From NCBI GenBank assembly GCA_025766275.1, contig JAFKAC010000097.1, positions 124,001-188,000 of the forward strand: DNA of 64,000 nt, written 5' to 3'. Below the pieces are notes generated by a model. It had not been told where the DNA came from. It saw only the letters and a program-made list of their open reading frames with translations, and searched no databases. This DNA comes from Lactarius indigo (Eukaryota > Basidiomycota > Agaricomycetes > Russulales > Russulaceae). Below, piece after piece: positions 19,380 to 30,705 of the stretch (position 1 is the first letter of the stretch; each line of letters starts with the position of its first letter). A program made the translations under genes and the position numbers.

Positions 19380-20969
19380 TGCCATGATGAGGTCTTAAGG
19401 CTTGCAAAGGAGACCTCTGGGACAGAACTGGGAAGTCCTGCATTCTTAGGGGCCCTTCAGGACGCAACCACTGCTCTATGGAATGAACTGTCTATTGAGG
19501 ATCAAGAGGAGTATCATGAGTCTGCTAGGGAGTGGTCAGAGAAGACACCACCAAAGAACATTCAATCAAGGTATGCACATATCCAAATCACCCGTTGATT
19601 GATTCCTCATATACCTCTTATGTAGGATGGCATCCTCTCTGCATGAGCAGATCATCCAGGACTTCCAAAGTCAGCTTTATAGGACATGCAGAATCCACTC
19701 CATTGTCCTAACCGCATATGAGGGTGAAGACAATGACCTCAAGATAGGCTTGTAAGTAATCAAATACATATCCCTTGGTCATGTCCACTGAGCATCAGTT
19801 CATCCGATCTTAGCAATGATGTCAACAGTATATTGCAGGATGGAAAGGACTTTCAGAAGTTCTGTCCAGTCCAGACTGGAAGAGTGCCCTCTGGCAGCAA
19901 TAGGCTCAGTTTGGGATGAAGTGCTTTGCCAAAGGTATGTTATGCCCATCATCTTGTCTCAAGTGATTACATCTAATAAATGTATGCCTCAGATACTGTG
20001 AAGGAATGTCCAAAAAGGGACCTCTCAAAGAGCATCACCACCCCAATCCCCCTTGTGTTTAATGCAGATGGATGCCCAGAGCTCCCAAAAGTTGTTTCCC
20101 ATGATGGATATAAAGCTAAGGTTGTTCAAACATTGCTGAGGGACTATTGCACTGCACATATCTGTGAGTCATTCTTCAATTCATGTGCTGCAGTATGTCA
20201 CATATGTGAATAAGGATATGTCACTGGAATCAAGAACCAGACCATTCCATGGGGATCATTGTCAAGTGATCCATCTGCCTGGATAGATGAGGAATGCATT
20301 CCATATGATTTTGAGTGGAAGGACCCATCCAAGATCCAGATCGATGAGGTCTTTCACCTTCTGGACCATTGGTGGGATAGGCAAGACCAAGGTATTGATC
20401 CCCTGATGTGGGTTCCAACATTCCCACTCTTCAATGATATGAAACAGCCTACAATACATAAGCGGAACATCTGACATGCTCGAACCAAGCATTCAGATGG
20501 ATCTGACAAAGAGTCCTTTGACCTTCACTATAATGAGGACTCTAATCCTCAGGGTGACAAGACTGATGACTCTTTAGATGAATGATCTGTCCATGATAAG
20601 CCATCTGACCATTCATGGGCTGCAGAATCTCCCCCACTTCATGGGTCTCAGAAAGAAACTGATCCTGGTGAGTATGGCTGCTATCATGGTGTTTTTCATT
20701 TATTCATGATATATGTTTAGGGAATGATGGAACACCCGACTCTCCAGGATATAAATCTTCAAATATCAATAGATCATCATCATCAGGTTTGTACCTCATC
20801 CATATCCCATCACAGCTACCCAGATATACTAGCATCCCAACTTTCAGATATAGCAGGTCCATCAGATACACACCATGTGCAGAAGGAAATGAAGGAACTC
20901 AATACTAGCCCACTTTTAGAGAAAAGGAAATGATTTATCAAGCTGTCAGAGAAGATCAAGTGAGTACTT
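19380..20969 (+). pseudogene. Decayed spliced gene of unknown function, 5' part
   Basis: Exon-like stretches with good splice signals: one ends at 19570 before GTATGC, the next (19626-19751) encodes MASSLHEQIIQDFQSQLYRT and ends before GTAAGT, and a third begins near 19813. Later stretches encode SITTPIPLVFNADGCPELPK (about 20035) and the IPW...DFEWKDPSK...LLDHWWDRQ region (20240-20380). The first exon has a short Trp/Glu-rich helix pattern reminiscent of an HMG box (ALWNELSIEDQEEYHESA), a weak likeness only. TGA stops near 19917, 20472, 20583 and 20931 occupy likely Arg positions. I do not recognise the family. Element C interrupts it six bases into an exon; the exon resumes at 29591. Confidence 0.55.
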
Positions 20970-21027
20970 TCAATGCAATAGTTTCCCAGCCATTAATCCT
21001 GCTTTTCTAATCATTCTCCAGGAATAT

Positions 21028-21609
21028 TGTTACGACTTTCTTTGGACTCGTTCTTTCACACCTTACTGTTCCCTTCCCCATACCATACGAGCCCTGTACA
21101 ATTACATGGACTTTATGACCACTCAATTCCTACCGCACGTCCTACTTATCGATGTTCCCTTCTGATAAAGTTCAACATGTGCTAGTTTCCAATTTGTTCC
21201 TATTCATGCACAACCCCGCGTGACTCGCCTTTATCCCTGATATATCTATGCCTTGTTCCCTCTATGCCTATCCCTTTATTCCTTAACCTGGCGATGATGC
21301 CATCTATTTGTAGCAACCATACAGCGCGACCTCTATTTAACCCTAGTCATAGCTAGCTTGTACGGTAGACTAGACTTCTTGTGTAATACTACACTCATCT
21401 AAGACGGACGCCTTTGTGCTTTCCCTTGTCTCAAGAACTTCTGACCTCTGCTAGACCTTCAAGTCTTAGCCTTCCTCTACGATCCAAGTGACTACCATCC
21501 TTGTGATCCTTGTGCAACATTCTACTGAAGCCAAGCCATAGAGCTTGCACTACCATGACTTGACTAACTTGGTGCAGGTCACACCTTACGCCCCTGTAGT
21601 GGCGTAACA
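21028..21609 (+). repeat. 5' LTR of element C
   Basis: 582 bp, beginning TGTTACGACTTTC and ending GGCGTAACA. It differs from the 3' LTR at ten positions, every one explainable as a CpG to TpG or CpA change in one copy. Confidence 0.96.
21334..21377 (+). promoter_or_regulatory. Core promoter and predicted transcript start of element C LTR
   Basis: TATTTAA at 21334-21340 lies 33 bp upstream of AGACTAGACTT at 21367-21377, which is exactly complementary to the primer-binding site at 21612-21622. The geometry matches element B although the sequence differs. Confidence 0.72.
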
Positions 21610-21611
21610 TT

Positions 21612-21622
21612 AAGTCTAGTCT
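21612..21622 (+). other. Self-priming primer-binding site of element C
   Basis: AAGTCTAGTCT starts two bases inside the LTR end and is the exact reverse complement of 21367-21377. Both partners differ from those of B, yet the pairing is preserved. Confidence 0.88.
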
Positions 21623-21636
21623 CCCAGCTGCACACC

Positions 21637-23316
21637 ATGGCTCTCACCAGCCAAAGCCGAACTCAGTTTGTCCGGGAATACCTGGAATGACACCCAAACG
21701 ACGATTTCCGACCCTCTATCAAAGGAACTGCTCTTTGGAGGAATACCCCACATGACAAAGGGTATTACGTCTACGATCCTGACAAGCTCTCCTATGAGCT
21801 GATCAAATACATTGAAGATCAGCACATCTGGGCCTATGTTGCCTACTCCGATTCTAAGTGTTCCTGGTACTCGTATAAGCCAGTCCCCGCACACCTTGGA
21901 CTAGGGCCAGGAAAAGGTCATATCCAAGCCATCGACACTGACTCAGATGTCGAAGAACCCACATCTGAACCAGACTCCGAGTCAGAAAACAACCCCACTC
22001 TTACCCCTACCATTCAAAGACCAGTCGACTTTGCTTCGTATGCCAACATGTCCACTACCCAACTCTCCACCACCCTCACCACCACCCAACCCACAGGAAA
22101 TCCCCAACCTGCAGGAACCTTGTCAGCGAATCCTTCAGGTAGTGGAGGACATTCTCTGGGAGGAGGTCTGTCGGCAAGCGGAGGAGGCCCTGTGGGAAGC
22201 GCAGGAGGATATCATGGAGGTGGTGCGCCTGGAGGTGGAGGCAGTGCGCCTGGAGGTGGAGGCAGTGTGCCTGGAGGTGGAGGTGGCACGCCTGGAGGCG
22301 GAGCAGGAGCTGGAGGTGCAATCATTGGAGGAGCCCTGCCCCCAAATGGACAACTTGGAGGAAATCCACCCCCAGAATTCACCAGAGATCAGGAAACCAG
22401 TCGAGCATTCCTCAACGCCTTCTCCCTCTATAGGGGAATGAACCCAAATGTCCAACAACTCACTCTCCCTTACTCCCGAGCAATGACCCTGCTCTTGTAT
22501 ATAAGGGGACCACTTGTGGATGACTGGGTAGAAGAACAAATCCAGTGGCTTGTGGGCCAACTAGCAGGTGGAGTGGCCATGAATGCCAAGAATCTGTGGA
22601 ACACTATTGAAACCCGCTTCATTCAAGCCTACACCAACACCACCCAGCAGCAAAAGGCACAACACGCCATCCAAACTCTCTGGATGGAAAAGGAAGATAT
22701 TGATACGTACATTGCCAAGTTCTCCAATCTGGCAAACAAAGTGGGGTACAACAAAGACGAAGCCACGACCCTAGAAATATTCCAAAAGGGGCTACCAAAT
22801 GCCCTTGTGGTCAATGCAATCAAATTCCATCACCCGATAACATGGGACGATTGGAAGGGGGCAGTCACCCTTCAACAAGCAGAATACCTTCTCCTTAAGG
22901 ACAAACTCACCAAAGGAAAGAACAATAAAAGGGGAGGAGCCTCCCACGATCAATGGCTGTCCACCTTAAACAAGAATAGGGACCCAAACGCGATGGATGT
23001 TAGCCGCACTCAAGCCTGCGCCGCAATGACAGACAATGAGAAGAAACAGCTTCAGAAAGAAGGAAGGTGCTTCCGATGCCGGGGCCAAGGCCACATTTCC
23101 CGCTTTTGTCCACAAAAACCTGCAGCAACGGCCAAAGTCGCAGACACCACCACTGCACCAACGATGGCCACAATCTCCATGACGGCCTCACAACCCCTTT
23201 CAAACGAAGAGCAAGCCAAGGCACAAGTTGCCGCCCTCTTTGCTCAAAGCCCTGAAGTACGTGAACTTATGGTGGACAAATTGTTCGGACAGAAGAAGGA
23301 TTTTCTGAACGCTTGA
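21637..23316 (+). pseudogene. Element C gag polyprotein (one in-frame TGA)
   Basis: ATG at 21637, 560 codons to TGA at 23314, with one internal TGA at 21688 where CGA would give Arg. An N-terminal globular segment (KGYYVYDPDKLSYELI) is followed by a Ser/Thr/Glu-rich stretch and a Gly-rich repeat region (22140-22320, tandem 24-bp units). The gag core follows (FLNAFSLYRGMNPN, WNTIETRFIQAYTNT), then a knuckle CFRCRGQGHISRFC (about 23070). The tail DKLFGQKKDFLNA ends at the frameshift site. Unlike B, 1 and D, this gag has an ATG close to the primer-binding site. Confidence 0.88.
23298..23304 (+). promoter_or_regulatory. Gag-pol -1 frameshift heptamer GGATTTT (element C)
   Basis: Gag codons AAG GAT TTT form G GAT TTT, of the same type as the GGAUUUA site known in a retroviral pro-pol junction. 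The -1 frame (GGA TTT TCT GAA CGC CTG-like) leads into pol with the conserved F-S-x-R-L-N-P linker. The gag stop is four codons away, as in B. Confidence 0.72.
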
Positions 23317-25672
23317 ACCCAGCGGCCTGGGCTAGAGCGCTAAAACTTAGCGTGTACAATAGCAGATTCTGATCCATGCAAATTCCAGTACTTTTCAAAT
23401 CTGCACACACAACGGCCGAATGAAATGTTCTTATTGATTCTGGGGCGACTGACAACTTCATAAGTACAAACCTGCTAAAACAACTGAAGATTGCCCAGCT
23501 AGCCACAGAACAACCCATTAAAATATGGAACGTAGATGGAACCCACAATCAAGGAGGGGAAATCACCTCCTTCACGGATCTGACTGTCAAAACAGGAGGG
23601 AAGATCCAGAACCTCCGGTTCCTTATCACAGACCTCAGAAACGACGAAGTTATCCTTGGATATCCTTGGTTTGCAGCCTTTGAACCAAAATTCCATTGGA
23701 GGGATGCCACTATCAATGAGGAGTTCCAACCAGTCGTAATCACCAGCCTTAATTTGTCGGACAAAGCCATGCCTATGGAAGCCACTATCAAGGCATTGGA
23801 GATGTATCAACTTGACGAATTAGCCTGGGAACAACTAGAAAAAGAAACAGACCCACATATCTGATTGCGAAAAACAACAATGGCGTCAGAATTGGCACAA
23901 CAGGAGGCTGCAAAGAAACCCCAGAAAACCTTCGAGGAGATGGTCCCTGAGGAGTACAGAAGACACCGCAAAGTCTTCAGCGAAGAAGCCTCCCAATGCT
24001 TCCCCCCATCACAAACTTGGGACCACGCCATTGACCTTGTCCCAAATGCCCCTGAAACTATGGACTGTAAAGTGTATCCACTCACGGTCCCCGAAACTGA
24101 GAAACTATCAGAATTCGTAACTGAGCATTTGGACAAAAAATATATTCAACCATCAAAATCCCCCTATGCATCTCCTTTCTTCTTCATCAAGAAGAAGGAT
24201 GGGAAATTATGCCCAGTACAAGACTATCGCCGCCTTAACGAACTCACCATAAAAAATCACTATCCACTTCCCCTGATTCCCAAACTTATCGATCAGATCC
24301 GAGAAGCACGGCTTTATTCTAAGCTCGACATCCGATGGGGATACAACAACATTCAAATCAAACCAGGGGACGAATGGAAAGCGGCGTTCAAAACTAATCA
24401 GGGGTTATTTGAACCACGGGTCATGTTCTTCGGCCTTACCAATTCTCCCAGCACCTTCCAAACCATGATGGACACCATCTTCCAGGAACTGGTACTGACA
24501 GGAGAGGTTATCATCTACATGGATGACATCCTAATTGTGACAGCTGATGATCGCGCCCACCACAGACAAGTACTACACCACGTCCTAGACCTTTGCAATG
24601 AACACGACTTATACATCAAACCAGAGAAATGCGTGTTTGAGGTCTACGAAGTGGAATACCTGGGGCTGATTATCGGACATGGTGAGTTGCGGATGGATCC
24701 GGTAAAAGTGCAAGGCGTATGAGACTGGAAGGCGCCAAAATCCCTAAAAGAAGTGCGAGCCTTCTTAGGCTTCTGTAACTTCTATCGACGATTCATAAAA
24801 GGATTCTCCACGATAGCGAGACCGCTCCATGATCTCACGAAGGACATACCTTGGGAATGGACAAATGCCAGACAAAAGGCATTCGATACTATCAAGGAAC
24901 AAATTAGCTCCAAACCAGTGCTTCTATTCCCAAAACTCGACCAACCCTTCGAGATCGAAGTGGATGCCTCCAGTTATGCCTTGGGAGCAGTACTAAACCA
25001 AAAGGGAGAAGACCAGAAGATGCACCCAGTCACATTCTATTCCGAATTGCTGATGGAAGCAGAACGAAATTACGACATTTATGACAGAGAATTGTTGGCT
25101 ATTGTCAAGGCCTTACGGACCTGGCGCATGTACTTGATTGGCTCCCCCCATCTAATAACCATTCACATGGACCATGCCAACCTTCAGTACTGGAAAGAAC
25201 CAAGGAAGATCAGTCGATGCATAGCGTGAGAATTCCAGGAACTTTCCAAATACAATTTTGTACTCAAGCATATCCCTGGTACCAAAAATACCCAGGCGGA
25301 TTCCTTATCAAGACGTCCTGACTATGACGATGGGACAACAGATAACGATCAGGTTATGGTACTACCAGAGGAAGTGTTCCTAAAAGTTACCCAAACGTCC
25401 ATGCACAATATGGACATATGGACCCAGATCACTCAAAATATGGAAGAATCTACAGTACTCCCATGGGTCGAACCTCACAACCTAAAGAAGCACAACGGAC
25501 TCTGGTGGAAAGGTGATGCCCTCGTTGTTGTGGGAAACAACAATCTTAAGCAGGGGGTAATCACCTTTTTCCACGACACCCCAAGCGCCGGACATCCAGG
25601 AATCACAAACACCCTGGAATTGGTATGACGCGACTTTTGGTGGCCTAACATGCGAAAAGACATAGAGGCCTA

Positions 25673-26283
25673 TGATGAACAGCATACATAGAGACCATAC
25701 TCACAGTGGACAATAGGACTGTGGTGAGATATGGAAGGTAGCTGGAAGCAGAGGTGTAATAGGGGATCTTGCAAGTAAAGCAGGGAGTCTGGCACACAAC
25801 AGTGAGGAACTGATAATACATTGGAGAGGAGGGAACATACCTGGCACACAACAGTGAGGAACTGATGTGGACCAGGAGCGTACAAGCCTACTACTTATAC
25901 TATACAGGAGAGTGACACTAGTACAAGAGAAGTAACATAGGGTCACAGAGTACAAGAGACGTTGTTCTACATGTGGGACAAAGGAGTGTGCTAATGGAGA
26001 ACAAGGAGCGCAGAACAAAGAGAGTCCAGAAGTAAAATGACATCATAATGATATCATGATAAAGATAGAACAAAGGAAAGTACAAAGGCGTTGAATACAA
26101 CGCAGAGTCTGGATCTATGATATCATAAGGTACAGTAATGTCATACATGACGCAATGATCAGCGCTAGATTGTACAGATCAAATGTAACTAATCTACAAG
26201 TCCAATTAATCTAATCTAAAGCAGTCCATGCTGCAAGTCCTGTCCGTACGAGCCACTAAGTGCGCAAGGGTCACTTATCAACA
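25673..26283 (-). repeat. Solo LTR of family F inside element C integrase
   Basis: 611 bp with TG at the left and CA at the right, flanked by GCCTA at 25668-25672 and 26284-26288. It interrupts the coding sequence between IEAY and VKGCTTCQ. The plus-oriented fragment at 31763-32136 matches its reverse complement, which gives the orientation. On the minus strand a TATAAG-type box lies near 25895. Confidence 0.88.
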
Positions 26284-27498
26284 GCCTATGTCAAGGGATG
26301 CACCACATGCCAAAGTAACAAGATCAATCCCCATCGACAAAAGCCGCACTTATTCCCCATCACAACCGACCCCTCAGCAGAGCCCTTTGAAGTGGTATCC
26401 ATGGACTTCATCGTGAAACTACCCATTTTGAATGGGTTCGATTCAATCCTCACTATCACTGATCATGACTGCTCAAAGGCAGCTATATTCATACCATGCA
26501 ACGAAACCATCACATCAGAAGGAGTGGCCAAACTCTATCTCCAATACGTATACCCCCACTATGGCCTACCCCGAAAGATCATATCCGATCGAGACCCCAG
26601 ATTCACATCTACGTTCATGTGTCAATTATGCAAGGCTCTGGGAATACAACAAAATATATCATCAGCATACCACCCCCAAACTGATGGACAGTCGGAGCAC
26701 ACCAATCAATGGCTGGAACAATACTTGCAACACTGGTGCAACATAAGACATGACAACTGGGTGGAAGTCCTACCCATGGCACAGTTTGCACACAACTCCT
26801 GGGCAAACGCCACAACTAAACACTCCCCATTTTCACTCCTCATGGGATGGGAACCCTGAACCACCTGGAACCCAAAGCCCTCAACCTGTCCAGCAGTAGA
26901 ACAGCGATTGGAGGATCTCTTGATCCTCCGACAACATGCACAAGATAGCATCAAACATGTGCAAAACCTCATGATGCAACAGGGAAAGACAGGGTTCACA
27001 CCTTATCAACAGGGAGATCAAGTATGGTTGGAAGGAACAAATCTCCATACCTTCTATCCCACAAGCAAATTAGCCCCCAAAAGATATGGACCCTTCAAAA
27101 TCACAAGAGTTCTATCAGGCATTTCCTACAAACTTGAACTTCCGGCAACATGGAAGATCCACCCTGTGTTCCACGCTAACCTCCTTACGCCTTATAAGGA
27201 AACGGAGATGCACGGTGCAAATTTCGCTCGACCTCCACCCGACCTTATCGATGGAGAAGAGGAGTATGAAGTGGAGCGAATAGAAGATGCCCAGGAATGA
27301 GGGTGAGGGTGTAAACTCCTTTTCCTAGTAAAGTGGAAAGGATTCCCAGCAAGTGACAATACGTGGGAACCAGCAACTCATATGACGCATGCACAAAATG
27401 CGATTCAAGATTATTACCAAACATACCCATCCGCCATAGGGGCTGGACGAAAGGTATAAGAGAAACACGCGACTCCACCCCAAATCCACAGTAACGCA

Positions 27499-28974
27499 AT
27501 GACCGACACTCCAGTATCCGATACCACCCTCATCAACGTTCTCAGCAACCCCCAGCTTGAAGCCGCCCTCAAACAAGGGATTGTTACCATCAACTTATCC
27601 AACATCCTGCGCCTATCACCTCCACCATCCATTCCCCAATCTCCCCGGTCCACCATGACTATCGACCCCATCCCCATTGTACCTTGCTCCCCAGAGCAAG
27701 AACCAGGGGAGCTCACTCCATTGACACCCGAGGAGGGACAGTATTCACCAACCCCCCCTCCTCACCGACAACCCACACCGCCACCAGAACCACAAGCACT
27801 GTCACCACCGTCGTCCCCATCTTCCACTCCTCCACCACCCTTAGAACCCTTCACCCCAGTTCGCGTCCACACTCCCATCAACTATAACCGACCTGACTCC
27901 CCCCCGGAAGACACTGATGACCCAGGCGCCCCCTTTTTCCCAAACATCCCAGGGATGCCAAAGTATTTCCCATTACAGATCCCACTATCTGACGGCGGAT
28001 CCAACACTGTGAGGTATATTTACTATCGCAAAGGATTCACCAAGGTAGTGGGGACAATGGGTGCTAGGCAACCGCACTATGGAGAGGGGGTCTACCTCTC
28101 AACCCTCAGGCCTAACGTCTCGGCTCCTCCTTTCACGGCAGAACAACTGCAGTTCTTCGACCCCCATGACATCCGAGCCTGCGCCCTAGACGAGACACTC
28201 ATTGAGCTCAACTCCCCACATATCACGGCAGAGATAACTAGGCTGCATACGGGACTTTTGGCACTGAAAGAACTGGATGAGAAATATGAAAAGCTGGAGG
28301 AAGACACTCGCAAACTCTGAGTGGAGTGGCTGACGGTGGATCTGATGCTGGCCAGCACCAAAAGGTGTCTGCAATATGCCGGGGCCCTCAGTACAATAGC
28401 AGATGAGTACGCTCGTATGACAGCCCTCCCAGCTCCTCTACAACATTCACGATACGCCATCCCGTTTGCCCCCCAACGTGGAGGACCACTTGAATTCCCC
28501 CACCTCACTGACAAACCTCATCGCCAACGCTGTTACCATTGTAATAGCCCTCACCACTTAGTGCGCGACTGCCCCAATAGACCCAGGCCAGCATGTCGAC
28601 ATTGCCAAAGTCAAGAGCACCAGTCCCACCAGTGCATATTCCGCCATGCAGAAATGGTTGCCGAGGTCATTACCACTCATCAGGCAGAAGAATGCATCCA
28701 CCAATCCATATCCACCGAGGCTACCACCTCCTTCACCATACTGGACCCACCAACCATTACTGCCGACACCCAGGGAAGGTGGTGCGGGCGGTGCTTCAAC
28801 ACCAACGCCAATCATGATGAGATTCGATGCCCCCAATACGAAATGTGCCGCAAGTGCAGTGCTCGCGGACCTCTTTTCTTCCTCAGAACTCACCACTGCC
28901 GATTGGACATCTCTCCGTGGCTGGAGAACAACCTCGACGCCAACATTTACGACCTTGTCAACCCAGAGAGCTGA
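27499..28974 (+). pseudogene. Element C third ORF with C-terminal CCHC knuckles
   Basis: ATG at 27499, 39 nt after the pol stop and in the same frame, to TGA at 28972. It is 491 residues apart from one TGA at 28318 (expected Arg). In order: a helical N-terminus, a long Pro/Ser-rich region (27620-27910), a central domain (FPNIPGMPKYFPLQIP... YYRKGFTKVVG...), a coiled coil (LALKELDEKYEKLEEDTRKL, about 28260-28317), then CYHCNSPHHLVRDC and CRHCQSQEHQSHQC (28530-28630) and a further Cys/His cluster (CGRC, CPQYEMCRKC, 28780-28860). The knuckles suggest nucleic-acid binding. No hydrophobic membrane segment is visible. Function unknown. Confidence 0.75.
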
Positions 28975-29008
28975 AGTCGAGGCGTCTTCAGACCAAGACG
29001 GGGGGTAA

Positions 29009-29590
29009 TGTTATGACTTTCTTTGGACTCATTCTTTCACACCTTACTGTTCCCTTCCCCATACCATATGAGCCCTGTACAATTACATGGACTTTACGAC
29101 CACTCAATTCCTACCGCACGTCCTACTTATCAATGTTCCCTTCTGATAAAGTTCAACATGTGCTAGTTTCCAATTTGTTCCTATTCATGCACAACCCCGC
29201 GTGACTCGCCTTTATCCCTGATATATCTATGCCTTGTTCCCTCTATGCCTATCCCTTTATTCCTTAACCTGGCGATGATGCCATCTATTTGTAGCAACCA
29301 TACAGCGCGACCTCTATTTAACCCTAGTCATAGCTAGCTTGTACGGTAGACTAGACTTCTTGTGTAATACTACACTCATCTAAGACGGACGCCTTTGTGC
29401 TTTCCCTTGTCTCAAGAACTTCTGACCTCTGCTAGACCTTCGAGTCTTAGCCTTCCTCTATGATCCAAGTGACTACCATCCTTGTGATCCTTGTGCAACA
29501 TTCTACTGAAGCCAAGCCATAGAGCTTGCACTACCGCAACTTGACTAACTTGGTGCAGGTCACACCTTACGCCCCTGTAGTGGCGTAACA
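29009..29590 (+). repeat. 3' LTR of element C
   Basis: 582 bp, beginning TGTTATGACTTTC and ending GGCGTAACA, directly preceded by a GGGGGG-containing polypurine tract (about 28999-29006). Confidence 0.96.
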
Positions 29591-29625
29591 AATATGGACA
29601 CTGGCAGGGGTGCAGCAAAAGTCCA
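29591..29625 (+). pseudogene. 3' exon piece of the gene split by element C
   Basis: If element C and one AATAT copy are removed, the intron acceptor CAG at 21019-21021 is followed by GAATATGGACACTGG and the frame closes at TAG about ten codons later. The match of splice signal, frame and duplication supports C having landed in a transcribed exon. Confidence 0.5.
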
Positions 29626-30705
29626 TCCTAGCTATCTAGCCAGGTAGTCTATATGTACATTTCCATACTGGAATATCTGCACATGTTTTCCACTTACTAC
29701 TTAATATTCTCCTATACTAATCTATCATTTGTTGACCAGTAGTATGTGCATATGAGCTTCAGGATATCCACACTTCCACAACCATATTCAAGTCCTGTAA
29801 ATACCCACAATGTCTATAGAGATCTTACAGAGTTAAACCACCAATTGAAAGATTGGAGACCCATTTATATCTCTACACATCCAATTAGGAAGTCCTGTCA
29901 TATATCCTTATGAGGTCCCTATCCTGTATTCACCTTATTTACTCCCCTGTATTTCCTTTCACCAACACCCACTAGCCTGCATTTGTAGGTATTCACAAGC
30001 AGGAACTCTGCTCTAGCTCACTGTGCCTTGACTCTGTCTGTTGTCTCTGACACTTATAAGCAGTCACCACATACTTGTGATCAAATATTCCATTCTGCTC
30101 ATTTTATTGAATAAAGATGACCTCTGGATACTCCACATAGACTAGTAGCCTCTATGACCTCAATGCATTTCCATTCTATTTATAAAGTCCGTTGGAGATC
30201 CCCAACTATTTCCGACCCACCTGTCATCAGTTACACTATCAATTATCACAGATGTCCTGATTGGTATATTCTTATTAGATAACCTCTGAATAGACCACAT
30301 AGTAGCCTCTATGATCTCTGTTCATTTATATTTTACTTATGATGACCCTCAGAGATCCCTGACTATCTCCAACCCACCTGTTGTCAATTAGACTATCAAT
30401 TATAGCGGGTGTCCCAATTGGTATATTATTATTAGATATTCTCCCTAATATGCATAGACTATCAATTGACAGTCACCTGTGATCAGACACTCCTTATGTA
30501 TTCTGTTTCACTTGTATTCATTTGATGTGCTTGCACATATCTGAGTGGATGGTCTTATATGCCTGAGTCTTGCTCCTTTTATTGATTACACATCACCTTT
30601 GAATACTACACATATAATAGCCACCTCTAAGCCTTTCTATTCTGTGTTTGAGTAACTCATCAATCCCCAACTATTCCTGACTATCTCTGACCCAGCTGAC
30701 ATCAG
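29626..30705. repeat. AT-rich non-coding stretch with a degenerate 150-165 bp repeat
   Basis: No gene recognised. From about 30100 to 30700 a degenerate unit recurs four times; it is anchored by a TTATT(G/A)(A/G)ATA-like block near 30108, 30271, 30430 and 30580 and by recurring blocks such as ACTATCAATTA and CCTCTATGA. It is probably an old tandem array. Confidence 0.5.

Larger units (their letters stand above)
23298..27459 (+). pseudogene. Element C pol: protease, RT, RNase H, integrase (interrupted), chromodomain
   Basis: Protease (IDSGATDNF, about 23440), RT (FFIKKKDGK and YMDDILIVT, about 24520), RNase H (VDASSYALGAVL, about 24965; YDRELLAIV) and integrase follow in order. Integrase has the HHCC zinc finger split by a solo LTR at 25673-26283, and D,D,E motifs in DFIVKLP, SDRDPRF and HPQTDGQSE (26400-26700). 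The chromodomain (EEEYEVERIEDA...[17 protein letters not shown], 27255-27375) precedes a natural TAA at 27457. TGA stops at 23370, 23421, 23862, 24720, 25227, 25626, 26857, 27298 and 27304 sit at likely Arg codons. No frameshift was found apart from the inserted LTR. Confidence 0.9.
21028..29590 (+). mobile_element. Full-length chromodomain Ty3/gypsy element C
   Basis: The element is 8563 bp with 582-bp LTRs at 21028-21609 and 29009-29590 and a perfect 5-bp target duplication AATAT (21023-21027 and 29591-29595). It contains a self-priming primer-binding site, gag, a frameshift, pol with a chromodomain, a third ORF with zinc knuckles and a G-rich polypurine tract. A 611-bp solo LTR of another family sits in its integrase. 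Removing that insertion and one target copy (616 nt) restores one continuous frame from protease to ORF3. Confidence 0.95.

Noticed and set aside
18792..19598. ORFs through the 212-bp repeat as a coding gene
   Set aside because: The peptides repeat with the DNA unit and have no homologous motif. Only the part from about 19380 has splice signals and non-repetitive composition.
22076..22321. Leu/Glu/Val-repeat ORFs overlapping element C gag
   Set aside because: They are alternative-frame readings of the Gly-rich 24-bp repeat inside gag.
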